From Symbiodinium natans (taxonomy: Eukaryota > Sar > Dinophyceae > Suessiales > Symbiodiniaceae): a stretch of 64,000 bases of DNA. Below are positions 34,275-48,559 of the stretch, one piece after another; positions within the stretch are counted from its first letter, which is position 1, and every line of letters starts with the position of its first letter. The notes under the pieces were generated by a model. That model was not told the DNA's origin and did not search any database. It saw only the letters and a list, made by a program, of their open reading frames with translations. Both the position numbers and the translations under genes were made by a program. The stretch spans positions 1 to 64,000 of the forward strand of contig CAJNDS010002449.1 in NCBI GenBank assembly GCA_905221605.1. The letters are read 5' to 3'.

Positions 34275-34834
34275 TTGGCATCCCAAGGAACGGACCGACC
34301 AAGGGTTGCCCGCGACGACCAAGCCTCCAGCCACTTCAGTGGTCGCAAACAGCTCCTGGCTGTCCCAAGGGCAGCGGAAGCTGCAGAGGTTTTACGTTCG
34401 GGGGCGGTTTGGGAAAGGCACCCTTCGAAGTCTTCCAACCCTTGTGCACGACTCGACCTCAACTTCGTCAAGTTCTGCGATTCTTTGTGCCATATGGGCC
34501 TTGTCACTGCCCCCACAGGTATCTTTGGCCCTTGTGCTTCTGCGTGTCAAGCGCCGATGCATGGGGCGTCAAGGTAACTCTACACAATTGGCCATCAAAA
34601 ATCGGAGACAGGATATCTTCAGAACGTGCTTGGCCTGCCATTGAGAGCCAAGCTAAGCCACACAAGTACCCACAGGCCAGAGTCCAACCAATCACCATCA
34701 CCTTATATCCCTCTGGGGTCCGGGTGGAGGTATTTGGCACCACAGAGCTTGAGGATCTGCGACATGCGCTGAGGACCCAGGTCCTCAAACGATGTGGCGA
34801 CTCAGGAGCCGCTGTGTTCGCAGTTCCAACATGA
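34275..34834 (+). CDS. Unrecognised plus-strand gene, C-terminal exons
   Basis: One frame carries ARVQPITITLYPSGVRVEVF and then GTTELEDLRHALRTQVLK to the TGA at 34832-34834. An upstream segment in another frame (LNFVKFCDSLCHMGLVTAPT) ends at a CACAG|GTATCT donor-like site near 34519. Together they look like the last two exons of a soluble protein. The splice join was not resolved and no family is recognised. Confidence 0.3.
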
Positions 34835-35569
34835 ACGAAAACTACAGAGGACTAACAAATTCCACCCTAATATGCGCTATCCAAAGCCCCATCAGACTTG
34901 AATCGGGTTGGGGGCTCAGGTGTTGCGATCAAAGCTCTAGGCTACATGCTTGCTTCAGGCTTTGACAAATGGTCAACTCCCAGAAGTAGGTGTGGATAGG
35001 CGAGTCAACTACGAATAGTAGGTCATGTCAGCCCAAACACTGTTTCCACACACAAGATCCGTGTGTGTGCCCTATAGAAACACTCCTGAACGAAAAAGGT
35101 TGAGTCAATTCAATGCCCTTGCTTAGAAGGGCTGGTCTTAAGGCACATCGAAAGCCCTGCAAGTGCTTGTCCTCGAATATCTGGTCGTGGTTACCACCTG
35201 CGCAGGAAGGACCAGCCAACCCGACAAACCATAGAGCCACAAGGTCCCATGTAGCTTTAGAACCGCCGAACCATGGAGATAACGATCCTCAAGCGCCCTC
35301 CCCAAAAACACTCAACAAACCAGTTGCGCTGTTTCATGGCGGATTGGTGCGTAGATGGGCACTGCAAAACGGTCATGCCAATCTCCGGCTTCGCGGCTTT
35401 TGCTGGGCTCGTTTTGTGGGATGAGTGAGAAAAGCCTTTCGCTGCACTGGCAGAAGCTTTCAGATTTGATGCTGTATTGGCTCTATCTCTCGGCTGGGGT
35501 AGCCAAATCCAGCTGTAACCCTCCGACCTTCCTCACTGGCTGTCTTAATTCCACTGGCCTGAGGGTCTA

Positions 35570-35605
35570 AGCCTGATACCCTAAACCCTGTACCCTAAAC
35601 CCTAA
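35570..35605 (-). repeat. Short CCCTAAA cluster
   Basis: Four or five degenerate CCCTAAACC units in intergenic or intronic sequence. Confidence 0.6.
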
Positions 35606-36029
35606 ACCCTGAGCCCAAGGACATCTGGACCCGCCTGTTACCAGCTTCTCCGGATGTGGCAAGGTTCTCAGCCAGGCTGCGAAGTCCTCCAACTCCCGCT
35701 GCCCGTGGCCCCATTCCTAGGCTTCTGCTTAGGAACATGCGGTGGCGCACGACAATTGCTTCAAAGTCATTTGCCCAAGTGCGATGTGGTATTGATAATG
35801 TTCGACACCCTGACGACTAGGAGCTGGACAGATGTTTGGCTGGGTGGACATATGGAGGTGGCGCGTTGTGCATCCTTGCCGTACATCTACTGCTTCATAG
35901 TGGAAGATTTGACTCGGCTCGACTTTTGGCACCGAAGGGCTAAGTCAAACCCTTTACGCCGCTGTGCACTCTTCCTCAGCTTTCCCCCTTCAAAAGGCAC
36001 TTCTTTCTCTCACAACTTCTTTCCATCCC

Positions 36030-36270
36030 AGAAATGCGCCAAGGATTCCGCCAGGCAATCGCCTGCGTGGACCAGGACATCTCCAGACGGGACATACAGC
36101 TGCCAGTGGTAGAGGTGTGTATCCTCAAAGGGCACAAGATGCAGCACTTTAGGGCCTGCCATGAGCCCGAAAGTAAGATCTAGACTCACAGCTTTTCCAA
36201 CGACACACAACATTTCAAGACAACCATAGACAACCTGTGCCCACTCGATCCAGTCTGCAGGCCGGGCACC
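36030..36270 (-). CDS. Unrecognised minus-strand exon
   Basis: The frame reads ADWIEWAQVVYGCLEMLCVV and then KVLHLVPFEDTHLYHWQLYV. It contains a short hydrophobic stretch and a His/Trp-rich one, protein-like in composition. Possible partner exons lie near 36480-36600. No family is recognised. Confidence 0.27.
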
Positions 36271-36371
36271 GAGAGGACAACAAGTCGGATGGTATCTGCC
36301 CCTTGCACTGGGAGGGATGACTCTCGTGCATAGTACCTCAAGCCCGAAATCTTACAACATCTTGACCCCAA

Positions 36372-36665
36372 CCCCTAAACCCTAAACCCTAAACCCTCAA
36401 CCCCTATGTTTGATACGAGTTCATTTCCTGAGACCAGATTTCGACAACGAAAGACCAGATTGCGAAAAGCTTAATTCTGTGGTCTCACTCAGGTGCCGCT
36501 CTCCCGCATCCACGTTGACGTACAGAACTCGCCCGGCCCAAAGCCAGTTAAGAAAGCCAGCACAAAGTCTGTGGAGCCCAGACCACTTCTTCAGGCAATC
36601 ATAGTTCCTGGGTGTCCCTAAACCCTAAACCCTAAACCCTTGCAAACCCTAAACCCTAAACCCTC
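36372..36665 (-). repeat. Two short CCCTAAA clusters
   Basis: Units at 36372-36402 and at 36616-36665, flanking about 200 bases that may hold a minus-strand exon. Unlike the arrangement at 26 kb, both clusters have the same orientation. Confidence 0.65.
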
Positions 36666-37386
36666 ATTAAGTTGTTTCTTCGACTCTGACGCAGACTTGT
36701 GCACGGCAGGCACAGCTCGGTTCTTCTCGTGTTGCAGTTTCTTTTTGCTTCCCCTCCTGCTTAGCTGGGCGAACATTGCAGAGATGCCTTCTTGGGTTTG
36801 GGCTTGCAGCCGTTGAATCCTTTGGAAACATCCAAGGCGAGCGATGATTCTCAAACAGGAGCTGTCATTGTTGGGGTCCTCTCCTCAAAAAACCGGGGGG
36901 AGCGAGCCTGCGGGTTTGGATGAGCGGATCGCAGCTCTGGAGCTTGGGAGCTTGGGGGGCCCGCAGACTGGCATGGATGCAGTTCGGAAAGGGGGCCTGC
37001 AGGGGTTGGGGACCCCAGAATCCAATGGAGCCGGCACAGCAGCCTGCAGCCGGCGGAATTTCCCTGTACCCCGAAGCCGATCCGCAACAGAGGCATCGCT
37101 GGCGTGCGTCACGCATCTGCGAGCTTCCTGCTCGCGGAGTCGCCATCCGCAAATCCGGCTTTAACGCGCTGACTTGTGTCCGCACCTCCTGCAGAATTAT
37201 TAGCAATGTCCGCGTGCCATTATATTTGCCCGATCTTCCCTTTAGGCTGATCTAACAGACTAACACTGACCCCATGGCTTCGATTGGTTCATCCATGCTT
37301 CTGCGATAAGTTGCGCATGAGTGCAAGTCTGTGTCTGCCGATATCGCGCCCCTGGCAAGAGTGGCCTTCTGGTGATGTTTCCATGG

Positions 37387-37410
37387 GCTGACGGCCACAA
37401 GGCCGTCAGC
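37387..37410. repeat. Perfect 10-bp hairpin, 4-nt loop
   Basis: GCTGACGGCC-acaa-GGCCGTCAGC. It is too short to classify and is isolated from any recognised gene. Confidence 0.6.
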
Positions 37411-41300
<3,890 letters not shown>

Positions 41301-41302
41301 CA

Positions 41303-41503
41303 TAAAACCCTAAACCCTGCTTAAATGACCAACCCTTAAACCTCCCTTTCTGCACCTCGAAGCTTCCAGCGCGGCGGCGCAGCCGCCGCTCCCTCCTCCC
41401 AAGACGAAGAGGTCGAAGTCATAGGAGCCCGGCGGCGCGGGTGTGGTTACCTGGTGCACCGGAGGGGTTTAGGGTTTAGGGCTTGGGTTTAGGGTTCAGG
41501 GCA
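41303..41503. repeat. Degenerate telomere-like units in both orientations
   Basis: CCCTAAA units at about 41303-41345 and TTTAGGG units at about 41465-41503, separated by GC-rich sequence. This is another inverted pair, less regular than that at 26 kb. Confidence 0.6.
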
Positions 41504-41562
41504 ACATCTGCACTGAATTCTCTGAAATCCTCACACCCCATGACCTCTCGTGATTCACACCT

Positions 41563-42084
41563 TTGCCATTAAGCGCTGCTCGCACATGCTTGCGAAGATG
41601 CCCAAGTCAGCTGCAGGCATTAGAATCATTAGAACATTGCCGGGCTTTTGGACTGAAGATGAGCGGGGTCTCAAACTTCGACTCTACAATTCGACAGCTG
41701 TCCAGCACCCTGGCCCCTTGCCCAAAACATGCTCATTCCTTGGTCGTCGTCCAGACTCAATGGCATTTTGCATTCTAAACGCTACAATCTTGTGTCCAGA
41801 AAGGCGTAGGTCTTCCACAGGCCATTACAGGAAAGGATGGCTTGACAGCAACACCGGTGCCTCGGCATCTATGGCGTTCGCCTGGCGAAGGCAAGAGGGA
41901 GATGTTTCCAGTCATCACTGACATCTGCACGATAACGGTGAGAAGAAGAGACCTGGGACCTGGTAAGCTTGAAGTTTGGTGGCTCTTGGCGCACAAAGAA
42001 CGGTCAGTGAAGAGACCTGCGACTGTCAGCTCTGAAGGGCTCCTATTCCATGTGGGGAGCCTAACTGCATGTAAGGTCTGCTAA
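41563..42084 (+). CDS. Unrecognised plus-strand gene, C-terminal region
   Basis: The frame reads REMFPVITDICTITVRRRDL, KLEVWWLLAHKERSVKRP and SSEGLLFHVGSLTACKVC, then a stop at 42082-42084. An upstream segment in the same frame (FGLKMSGVSNFDSTIRQLSS) is separated by a stop at 41776-41778, so an intron must intervene if both belong. It converges on the membrane-protein gene ending at 42276. No family is recognised. Confidence 0.33.
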
Positions 42085-42275
42085 GTGTTGGCAAGTCTGT
42101 AGAGAGCAGTTTCAAGATCGTTCTGAACTATGCTGCGATGAGGAAGGGAAAAGCTAGCAGCTGTGCACGATTTTCGCTGCCTTCGCTCCAAACACTAAGA
42201 GCTTCATAAATCTCGCAGACTTGTGCACACGTCTAACGCTTTCTAACATCTTGGGATCAGGGCCTGCTGCTGGCT

Positions 42276-45200
42276 TTACAGCGCCGGGGTCCTCTCAGCC
42301 TCGAAGTCCTCACTTTCGGACTCACTGGAGGCCCCAGGGCCCTTGTCCCATGGCCCCGAAAGTCCCTTCAGCATCTTTTTGATGTTGTGCCGTGTCCGCA
42401 ACATGAACGTCCCGGCCATGGCAAGCCAGGGCAGATACATCGCAACGAGAATGGAGGAGGGAGTACCTTAATGCAGGGCAGACCAGCTTACCTCTAGTCC
42501 CAGCTCTCCTCAGGCCCCAAAAGCCCGAAACCCATCTGAGCCTTTTGAGTCTAAACCGCAGGGAAGGACGAACTCCCTCGCGCTTGCCAGAAGAACTAGA
42601 TGCGCGCTCAGGAGCGCCAAATTGGATGAAGGGGTCTCAGTGCAACCCCAAACATGCGATCAACAGCTGAACCAAAATTCAATATGGTCGGAGAGCAAGC
42701 ATACTCCCTAGGAATAACTTACAAGTATTGTGATTCGCGCGTCTTGCATGGCCAAAATGCCGAGGCCCCAAACTGCAATCAGGATCGCCGGCACGAAGAC
42801 GACCACAAAACATGTGCAGCCCACTCGGGCCATGAAGGTCCAGTCCAAGCACACATACATTCCGGCCTTAAACACCTGTTGCTGGGTGAGATTTCAGGGT
42901 TCAGGGTTTAGGGTTCAGGGTTTAGGGCTTCGGCATTAGGGGTTGCCTCCTTGATCCTTGACAGAGAATAAGACATTTGAGGCGGGGTTGAAGGTGTTGC
43001 CGTTGCTGCAGGCAGCCCTCTTATCTTCTGAGTATGTTCATATTGTTGGCGTCTTGGAACACGAAGAACCTCTGACTCCAGATTGGACGCCCCCCAGGCC
43101 TGGTAAAAACATCGGGCGATCAGCACTGGCACAAAGAACCGCATGAAGCTCTGCTGAAGCGAGTCGCCTCCCGAACCTCCACCGCCGAAAATATGCTCGT
43201 AGTGAGGCAGGCAAGCAAGATTCGAGGCGTACTCGCAGGCTTGTTCCGCCTGGTGGAAAGACAAAGCCTCCCCGTAGGGGATCACCGATGCTGCGACAGC
43301 CAGGATGAGCAAGAAAGAATACATTACGGCCGTTCGAAATAGGCCCCGGAACAGCTCATATTCTCCCTGAGATACCAGCTGCGTACCGTGGAGCCGCAGT
43401 ACGTAGGTCAGCCCCCAAATCCATGCCAACCCATACTGAGGGAAAGCGGCCTGTAGTGAGCTGATTTGGTACATCGCGCCAAGGCCCAGTGTCACACCAG
43501 CCGTGTAGATCCTTCCATCTAAAGAAAGGGCAACTCGACCTTATTTAGCTGTTTTAGAAATGTTGTTTATGCCTTGACGAAAAATCTCACAGTTCTGAAG
43601 TACCAGCTGGACGTCCCGATGGTTGCCGACATCTGGGCTGCCACGTCCAAGACCATCGCCAGGAAACCTTCGCGCGACGCGTCCTTCCACAAAGAGCGCA
43701 CGGAGAACTCGGGAAGCCTGCTTGCCGCAGCCTCAGCATCTGACCTGGACCAGAGTCACGGGCACAGGACAGTGTTTCCGCCTCTTGTCTTCTCAACTAA
43801 ACCACTTTAAGCCCTAGACCCTTTGTCACAGCTGCTATGCGAAGTCTCTTCCATACTGAGTCTGGTGACGGCTGGACGCGAAGGACGAGGTTGTAGCGTT
43901 TGCGCAGGTCGCGGCGTACTACAAACATAACCTCTGCTGGCGCTATTGATCTCCAGGCTTCAGAACTCTTGATTTGTAGGGGCACTAGGGCCACTATAGG
44001 AGCGGCGACCATGACCATGTGACAGCCAAGGGGCCAGAAGGATCGCAAATGATGCAAATGAGCTGGCAAAATTGATCCAGCCTAGCCTCTCCAATGAAGG
44101 GCGCGGGACAAAGAACCTGAGCTACTCATGTTGAATGTAGGGCTCAGGTTCTTTTCGAGTTTACTCTCAATCGGGGAACATGTAGATCCCTCCGATGGTC
44201 ACCAAGCCATTGGCCATTCCAAGGACCTGGGCTGTTCTCATCACAGCTCTTGGTTTCACTCATGCCCAAAGAAGGGTAACAAAAAGCCTTCCAATCTTCG
44301 TGGCCTGCCGACGCCTCCCCGAAAAAAGCCCGACCCTCGACGCTGAAGCCTGAACTTTGGAAACCTCTCAACTCTTCCGCTCCAGAGTTTCTGCATGACG
44401 TCCTGCATAAGCCCCTGAAGCCCTAAACCCTAAGCCCTTTTACGTCAAGCCTATGCGTGGTACCGGGGCCGAGCTCTGCTCAAGCCAACATACCGAACTA
44501 GAGGTGAAATTGCCGAGTGCCACGCACAAACCCTTTTTCAACGATGGCTCTCTCACGCACAAACCCTAAACCCCAAACCCTAAAATCCCTTCCCAAATGC
44601 GACTTCCAGGTGGCCACCATACCAACCACGATGTCCCCACTACCAAACAGAAAGCCTCTGATGGCGCGGGTGGCAAAGGCCACGGGCCAAGTCCACACCT
44701 TTGGCTTACTGTTGGTTTTTCAGGGATTGTATAGGGCCCTCATTCCCTCATTCCCTGCTAATTAACCAACTGTAACTAGGGGGGGGATTTAGGCATCTCG
44801 GGCGCAAGGCAGTCAGTTTTGGAGCGGTTCAGGGGAGTTGTTGCCCTTTTGTTTCGCCACCCGCCAAGACGTGTAGACGGCATCAGAGCTTGGGTTCGGG
44901 CAGTTGTGGCCTTTAAGACAAATCGTGCTGGCGGCTGTGGAATGAACGAAACAGCCAGTCGGCACATGCTTTCAAAAAAGGCAACACAGACGAATACATC
45001 TTGTTCGAGCTGTCGGGGCCTGGCTCGCTTGGTGCTTTATGAAGTCTATTCTTGAAGTGAGGAGGGGTGCTGTAAGTTTTGGCCTTGGTTGTGCATTGTT
45101 TTATAGTTCTGATAAGCGGTTGAGGCGGGCTCTCGTGCTTCTGATTCTCACCAAGAGGCTTGTAGCAGCAAGTACGTCCGAGCCAGGTCTGCCGCTGCTG

Positions 45201-45906
45201 AGCCCTGTGGCACCAAGGGGCACTGCACGTAGGAGTCATGCACGGAGTACGGGGCCAAGATCCATTGAAGGCCCTCCGACCAGGTACATATCAATGTGGC
45301 GATGGACGCCGCTGCAGTCCCACAGATCAACCCGCCCACCACGCCCATTACCTTGAGAACCAAATGAACCCTACAAGGGTTTATGGTTCATATACCCTAA
45401 TAAGGAGTATCGTAGTACAGGGCATAGGGTCCCAATTTTAGGGTTCATTTGGTTCCCAAGGTACTAAGATAGGCCGAACAAGATGGATTTCACCAACAGC
45501 CATGGCGGCGCTGATTTTGACTGCGACGACATCCTCCAAGAACTGGAAGATCTCAACGAGCGGCACCAGGAAAGCATCTGCTGCCAGCATTGAGTTCCTT
45601 AGCTGTCTAGTAGACTATCTCGTCAGAAGGATGCACGCAGTCGGCTTTCACCTATTTGCGCGCATCAGGAAAGTGTTCAATGTTGAGCCACTTCCTAGTG
45701 CACTTAGCAGCTGAGATACCTTTCTGGCACTGACAGGCCAAGCTGTGTGACGTTTGCCACCATGATCAACATGTAAACCTTCATGGCGATCGATCTCCAA
45801 GCAAGCGTCCTAGCCCTTACATGTTAACCCCCTATACCTGCCTCTGTGGCGACCACGGCTGTGAGAGCCAAAGCGCCCACTATGCGCAGCACGCGTACAA
45901 CCTCAG
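42276..45906 (-). CDS. Many-exon polytopic membrane protein, possibly MATE family
   Basis: Minus-strand exons carry hydrophobic segments in order. Near 45.9 kb: VLRIVGALALTAVVATEAG. Near 45.79 kb: WRSIAMKVYMLIMVANVTQ. 45.58 kb to 45465: DAFLVPLVEIFQFLEDVVAV. From 45351: VMGVVGGLICGTAAASIATL. About 44700-44600: WTWPVAFATRAIRGFLFGSG. About 44270-44170: MANGLVTIGGIYMF. About 43760-43589: LWKDASREGFLAMVLDVAAQ. 43518 to about 43000: GTQLVSQGEYELFRGLFR then a long helix. 42875-42723: FVVVFVPAILIAVWGLGILA, ending at a perfect GTAAGT donor. Last, the end of an acidic tail, with the stop at 42278-42276. The RGFLFGSGD and LVSQGEYELFRGLFR segments resemble MATE antiporter positions (RGxxxGxgD; GqxxGxgd), but this is inference. 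Some exon junctions do not yet phase. Confidence 0.5.
42895..42931 (+). repeat. TTTAGGG/TTCAGGG cluster beside an exon
   Basis: Five degenerate units in the intron of the membrane-protein gene, ending 19 bases before the exon that starts at 42875 (gene sense). Confidence 0.7.
44110..44154. repeat. 13-bp perfect inverted repeat in a membrane-protein-gene intron
   Basis: AAAGAACCTGAGC (44110-44122) pairs with GCTCAGGTTCTTT (44142-44154). It lies just beyond the exon that reads GGIYMF, so it is intronic in the proposed model. Confidence 0.7.
44565..44590 (-). repeat. Telomere-like units directly after an exon
   Basis: CCCTAAA/CCCCAAA on the plus strand, next to the end of the WTWPVAF exon of the membrane-protein gene. 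Another degenerate cluster is at 44417-44440. Confidence 0.6.
45352..45464 (-). mobile_element. Introner-like intron with about 25-bp TIRs and TA target duplication
   Basis: This 113-nt GT-AG intron is almost exactly one inverted-repeat element. In gene sense it begins GTACCTTGGGAACCAAATGA and ends AGGGTTCATTTGGTTCTCAAG. The arms match at 24 of 25 positions. The element body (45461-45351) is flanked on both sides by TA. Splicing joins ...ATC-TTA to GTA-ATG-GGC in phase 0, which also restores the presumed empty site TTAGTAATGGGC exactly. Confidence 0.82.
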
Positions 45907-46621
45907 ACTACCCAGAGAGGCTGCAGGTTTGTTGCAAGTTTTTGTTGTCTGTAGCAACTTCAACCACCATCACCTCAAACGGAGAATTTCATTTCACAAG
46001 ATAGCAAAGCTTTGTAGGTCCTACAGCCGCGCACAATTTGACTCAGAGCCGCGGCCTGGCGGGCAGGTGGTCGCTCACTCACTGTTCCTTACTCACTACG
46101 TGTTACACAGCTTCACGCCCAGCCCAACCAAGAGCACCAACAGTGTTAAGATCTGCTTGTTTTGCCACCGGCACTGCCAAAAATCTTGTTGCTAGCTAAG
46201 ACGAAGACTTGGGATGTTCAGTTTCCCGAGGCATGATTCCAAGGTGTTACACGGTTGTAGCTGGAGAACCTGATGTTGGGGTCCCGAGGGGTGAGACAGG
46301 TGAATTACTTCGCGAGGAAGGTGGGGACATGACGAAGAGAGTGAACAACCGGACCACGAGCTCGCGACACTTTACTCTTTCGTACACCATCAACCTCATG
46401 ACACCCTAACTGCCCAAGAGTCCGTCCATGAAGAGCACCCATCATAATATTATAGGTAAGGGACGCACGATATAATATTGTTAATGGTTGCGTTTCGTGC
46501 GTACGGACACACCACTCATTGAGAGCGCCCCAATAAAAGCCCAATTGCCCTTATCACTTATTAGAATAAGAGGGAACTATGACCCCGAAAAAGGAGCTGT
46601 GAGAAAGACGGTGAAATCCCC

Positions 46622-46633
46622 TCCCCCCCCCTC
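46622..46633. repeat. C-rich run after the acidic exon
   Basis: ctcccccccctcc immediately 3' (gene sense) of the stop codon. Confidence 0.5.
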
Positions 46634-46970
46634 CTAAGAGGTCCAAGAAGCGCAGCTCGAGGGCTCCGGCTGCTCCGTGGGCTCCGTTGGCTCAGTGGGC
46701 TCTTCCTCACTTGCCTCGTCGAGATCCGGATCCTGATCAGAGGACATAACTTGGGATGTTCCCCAAGTATACTAACAGGACTGTTAGTAGGGACAAAAGT
46801 AGCCTTCCAACGTTTGCCCGATTAAGGACTGTTAGTAACTTAGTATAAGGGGGAACATCCCAAGACATAACCCCAATTCGCCTCGGCTTCCTGCTGAGAA
46901 GCATTTCGAACAAGCAGACACGAATTTCCCCATAACGCAACCCTTGCTGCTGTGACGCAAAACCCCCGAG
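46634..46970 (-). CDS. Acidic C-terminal end of an unrecognised gene, split by an introner
   Basis: In gene sense the upstream exon ends ...QQEAEANW + G. After the 122-nt intron the frame continues VMSSDQDPDLDEASEEEPTE, a Pro/Glu/Thr-rich stretch, to SSCASWTS and a TAG at 46636-46634. The joined text is uniformly acidic. The upstream limit of the exon is uncertain, and no domain is recognised. Confidence 0.42.
46750..46871 (-). mobile_element. Introner element with TIRs and 8-bp target-site duplication
   Basis: The element occupies 46751-46863. It starts TTGGGATGTTCCCC and ends GGGGGAACATCCCAA, with the inverted repeat extending over TATACTAA. It is flanked by a perfect 8-bp duplication GACATAAC (46743-46750 and 46864-46871). 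In gene sense (minus) the duplication reads GTTATGTC. Its upstream copy supplies the 5' GT. The element's last A and the first G of the downstream copy make the 3' AG. Splicing at GT/AG joins the flanking acidic frame. An 8-bp duplication is typical of hAT-like transposons. Confidence 0.85.
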
Positions 46971-47260
46971 CCCCCCCCGACCCCCCCCCGCCCTGTGGGA
47001 CCCCCCCATCGCTTTGGAGAGACCTTCTCCGGGACCTCCCCTTTCCCCACCCTGGGGCCCCTTCTTCCTGGGACCCTCACTGTTTGAGCCCTGGCTTTCC
47101 TGGACCCATTCTCCCCCTCCCCCTTTTTTTGAGGGCTTTCCCAAACACCCTCTTTCCTCCTTTCCTGCCCGGCTGCCGAGGCGGCGCGCGTGCATTAGGG
47201 GAGCTTTAAGTGTTTCACCAAACAAAAGATAGCTGCGGAGTCCGCATCACGGAGGTCCCC
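46960..47260. repeat. C/G-rich low-complexity region
   Basis: cccccccgaccccccccc-type sequence upstream (gene sense) of the acidic exon. The long Gly/Arg-rich minus-strand frame through it is probably compositional. Confidence 0.5.
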
Positions 47261-47299
47261 TCAAACACCTTTCTCCCGAAAGCATGGCGAGGGCTTTTC

Positions 47300-47880
47300 A
47301 GCGGAGGTGGTCTTCGGGAGGATGTCGTGATGGAAGTCGTGATGGATGATGAATGGATGGCCTGATGGATTTCTTGGATTTCCTCTTAACACTACTTTGC
47401 GTGAAAGCGCGGGGTGGGGTTGGCGGGACTCGCCGCACCTGCTCAGAAATCGCGCTAGCACGTGGGAGCCCAGGGTGCCGTGATGCTGGCGCGTGGGAGG
47501 CGTTCGAATTCTCGTCCGCGAACCACAACCCTCTCTGTGTTCTGGCATTGCCGAGACCATTTGGCGTTGGTTCTTGCCCTTGTGTTGTTGCGTGTGTTTG
47601 ACGCCCTGTTGTTGCAATTTCTTATCTCCAGTTGCCGCGACATTGGCGCGTGGGTGGCGTGCGCATGTTCGTTCGCGATCGACTAGCCCTCTCGGTGGTC
47701 GCGGGGTGCCGTGCTGCTGGCACGTGGGAGGCTCTCGCAGTTTCATCCAGTTTCCCGACAGCGTGGTGCAAAGTTTTCCAAGGGTGGTCTTCGTGCAGGT
47801 TCCTCTTTCTCGTTGATGCATGGATGGATGTCGTCATGGATGTCGTGATGGATCATGGATGGATGGCATTGTGCAAGGTC
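47300..47880. repeat. Imperfect tandem modules with GGATGTCGTGATGGA ends
   Basis: Phrases such as gtgccgtgmtgctggcrcgtgggaggc recur near 47474-47505 and 47706-47733, with a weaker copy near 47635-47660. Both ends carry ggtggtcttcg followed by gatgtcgtgatgga/atggatgg repeats (about 47308-47360 and 47786-47870). No gene is recognised. Confidence 0.55.
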
Positions 47881-47926
47881 TTAATCGTGGCATGAGATGC
47901 TTTCGGGACAACCATTCTCTCTAGTT

Positions 47927-48320
47927 TTACCCCCCCATAAACGAAGCAATGGAAGACTCAATTCTTCGAGGGGCCTTGCCAAAGATGAGCTGTCGGAGGC
48001 GATGGTACAAGCTTCGGCACAACCTGGGGAGGTACCAGGTGAGAATGATCGCTATGATGCAATAGAGGGTGTTCAGCTGCATGCCCCTGTCGGCTGCGTG
48101 CGCCACAGGCTCTGAGACAGCGCAGCACCAGAAATCTTCGTTGCCGCAGCTGGCCTCTGGAAAATAGCAAAGCCCATTGGGGGCCGTCATCGGCTGGACT
48201 TCAGTTCTCGAGCCATTTGGCTCCAAATGGTAGTACAGGAAAGCGGGAGTCGAGCCGCCCTGATGATAATACTCGCAGCTGACATTCCCATCGCTGGTCG
48301 CCATGCTGCAGTTTAGACGG
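47927..48320 (-). CDS. Cys-rich ectodomain plus single transmembrane segment, C-terminal exon
   Basis: From a CTGCAG acceptor-like site near 48305, the frame encodes a Cys-containing domain (NCSMATSDGNVSCEYY, GLCYFPEASCGNEDFWCC). A membrane segment (LNTLYCIIAIILTWYLPRL), a basic juxtamembrane stretch and a stop at 47927 follow. The arrangement suggests a type I membrane protein with a short cytosolic tail. No family is recognised. It lies just downstream of the glutaredoxin-like exons and could be the end of the same gene. Confidence 0.42.
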
Positions 48321-48559
48321 ACTCCCAAGCTGCCGTGGTGGCGCTTGCTGACTGATCTGACTGCTGTTGTGTGTGTATGAGGGGCTAGGTGTGGGAGTTT
48401 TGGAACAGGGCATTGTTCTGAGGAGCGGAGATCCATTGAGCCAAAGCACAGATGAACGAGACAGCACTTGGGCAGGACGGGCTCAACTTGGCCAAGTTCT
48501 TGGTCTTCAGAAGCGGTGTGTTTGTCAGCCACCCCGAAACCCGAGAGGGCCATGGGGCC

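Noticed and set aside
37387-37410. Rho-independent terminator
   Set aside because: The stem-loop is terminator-like, but the DNA is eukaryotic and no gene ends there.
46205-46235. Third copy of the TTGGGATG element
   Set aside because: Only about 11 bases (cttgggatgtt) match, and no inverted partner was found nearby.
46737-47225. 162-codon minus-strand ORF reading through the introner
   Set aside because: It translates the transposon itself and a C/G-rich tract. The spliced reading in another frame is more coherent.
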